Positions 63,067 to 64,000 of a stretch of 64,000 nucleotides of DNA are shown here, piece by piece. Location of the stretch: the NCBI RefSeq assembly GCF_046546515.1, contig NZ_JBKHKJ010000011.1:62001-126000 (forward strand), read 5' to 3'. This DNA comes from Parasediminibacterium sp046546515. Its GTDB lineage: Bacteria > Bacteroidota > Bacteroidia > Chitinophagales > Chitinophagaceae. Position 1 is the stretch's first letter; each line of letters begins with the position of its first letter. A program made the translations under genes and the position numbers. The notes below the pieces were generated by a model. It was not told where the DNA came from. It searched no databases and saw only the letters and a list, made by a program, of their open reading frames with translations.

Positions 63067-64000
63067 ATGAAGAAAAAAATAGTAGCCTTTTTGTTTGCAG
63101 CCTTCGTATTGCTTGTTGCTGTGTTATACATTTTTTTCGCCCCAGCCACGGCATTTGACGAAAAAGCAAAGTCGTTTATAGTAGAGCCAGATAAAAACAA
63201 CAAAGAAGATGTAGTGGCTTTGTTGAAAGAGAAATACATTATCAAAAATGGATGGGCATTTTCTTTGCTTGCCAGCCAGCTTGGTGTTTGGGACAAACTA
63301 AGGCCAGGCAAGTTTGAAGTAAGAAATGGCGATAACGTACTATCTATTGTGCGTATGCTTCGTCGCAACAGGCAAGTAGAAGTGAAGTTAGTTATCAATA
63401 AACTGCGTACAAACGAAGACTTGGCAAGGCTGATTGGTAAAAATTTTTCAACTGACTCTGCGGGGGTTATGCAATTTCTTACAAGCAATGATTCGCTGAA
63501 ACCATTTTCTATAGATAGCAATACGGTAATGACTATTGTTGTGCCTAACACCTATGCTTTTTATTGGAGTACAGGGCTTGCTAAAATATTTACCCGTATA
63601 AAAAAGGCTAGCGACGATTTTTGGGGAAATGGGGGCAGGATGCAGAAAGCCACCACCATGGGTTTTACGTCAAAAGAAATATATACCATTGCATCTATAG
63701 TGGAGGAAGAAACCAACAAGGAAGAAGACAAAGGAAAAATTGCAAGCGTGTATATCAACCGTTTGCATAAAGGGATGAACCTAGGCGCAGACCCTACCAT
63801 TAAATTTGCGTTGAAAGATTTTTTGTTGAAGCGGATTTTATTCCAGCACCTTACGGTGCTGTCGCCTTATAACACTTATAAAAATAAGGGACTGCCTCCG
63901 GGGCCTATTTGCACCCCTTCAACCAATACAATAGATGCAGTGCTAAATGCACCTGCAACGGATTATATATTTTTTGTGGCTAAGCCAGATTTTAGTGGGT
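63067..64000 (+). CDS. mltG: Endolytic transglycosylase MltG, cut by window edge
   Basis: Open from ATG 63067 to the window end, 311 codons. A membrane anchor (about 5-26), then a LysM-like part (RPGKFEVRNGDNVLSIVRML) and the YceG core: SIVEEETNKEEDKGKIASVY with the catalytic Glu, INRLHKGMNLGADPTIKF, and YNTYKNKGLPPGPICTPS. It cleaves nascent glycan strands to end their growth. The C-terminus is outside the window. Confidence 0.95.
   Translation, partial: MKKKIVAFLFAAFVLLVAVLYIFFAPATAFDEKAKSFIVEPDKNNKEDVVALLKEKYIIKNGWAFSLLASQLGVWDKLRPGKFEVRNGDNVLSIVRMLRRNRQVEVKLVINKLRTNEDLARLIGKNFSTDSAGVMQFLTSNDSLKPFSIDSNTVMTIVVPNTYAFYWSTGLAKIFTRIKKASDDFWGNGGRMQKATTMGFTSKEIYTIASIVEEETNKEEDKGKIASVYINRLHKGMNLGADPTIKFALKDFLLKRILFQHLTVLSPYNTYKNKGLPPGPICTPSTNTIDAVLNAPATDYIFFVAKPDFSG

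Noticed and set aside
63051..63551. Minus-strand ORF of 166 aa
   Set aside because: Antisense shadow of mltG, whose frame stays open to the window edge.

Overview
The window looks like a chromosomal segment of a Bacteroidota bacterium, most probably a Chitinophagaceae-type member of Chitinophagales. This rests on gene starts without a Shine-Dalgarno sequence, several TAnnTTTG-type -7 promoter boxes, a NusG-like UpxY antiterminator, PorT-like and POTRA outer-membrane barrels, and the order miaB / sigma-54 regulator / lptE / secG / mltG. The genus call is inference. Most genes have moderate GC, but 2.9-6.8 kb is strikingly AT-rich.

Layout. 1-1.8 kb: a partial radical SAM enzyme and a membrane protein. 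2.2-7.2 kb: an AT-rich three-gene cassette (ParB-like protein, Dam-type adenine methyltransferase, OLD-like ATPase with a TOPRIM-like C-terminus) lying between two 11-nt-period repeat arrays of opposite orientation; it is the best candidate for a poorly described defence or modification system. 7.7-14.3 kb: ccmE and ccmF for cytochrome c maturation, a zinc efflux CDF transporter, phoH and a secreted fibre-like protein. 14.4-18.1 kb: a POTRA/barrel outer-membrane protein and two NarL-type response regulators. 18.6-20.5 kb: thyA and folA with a small membrane protein. 20.7-28.7 kb: a flippase, a LolC/E-like permease, Wza- and Wzc-like exopolysaccharide export proteins and a cytidylyltransferase/KdsC-like fusion, then tRNA-Leu(CAG). 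29-34.3 kb: two secreted proteins and a 1175-residue transglutaminase/DUF2126 protein.

34.3-39.6 kb is an accessory, repeat-rich stretch. It holds an XRE regulator behind a perfect 50-bp palindrome, a YpfJ-type zinc peptidase, a DUF6934-like gene paired with a 50-residue ORF between two direct repeats, a lone phage-type HTH protein and a YhcG-like protein without its nuclease half. 39.7-47.3 kb (mostly minus strand) has a receiver protein, a mini TonB-plug-like protein, a peptidoglycan amidase lipoprotein, an M1 peptidase and a surface-sugar group (UpxY, WlbA-like dehydrogenase, WlbB-like acetyltransferase). 47.7-54.4 kb has a lipoprotein gene interrupted by a stop codon, uvrB, a secreted DRGH nuclease and an AI-2E-type permease between 173-bp MITEs, one inserted inside another. 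54.4-64 kb is mostly housekeeping: a DUF2911 protein, dapF, a nucleoside phosphorylase, tRNA-Cys, miaB, a sigma-54 activator, lptE, a conserved low-complexity protein, secG and partial mltG.

The intergenic DNA is unusually rich in structured repeats: 7-nt-period arrays, 11-nt-period arrays, CCTATATGGGGG palindromes, long imperfect inverted repeats related to CCACAAAGGCACAAAG, CCCTGAAAGGG hairpins, GGAGAGGGGTTGGGG hairpins and the MITE family. No CRISPR array, rRNA operon or transposase gene was found.
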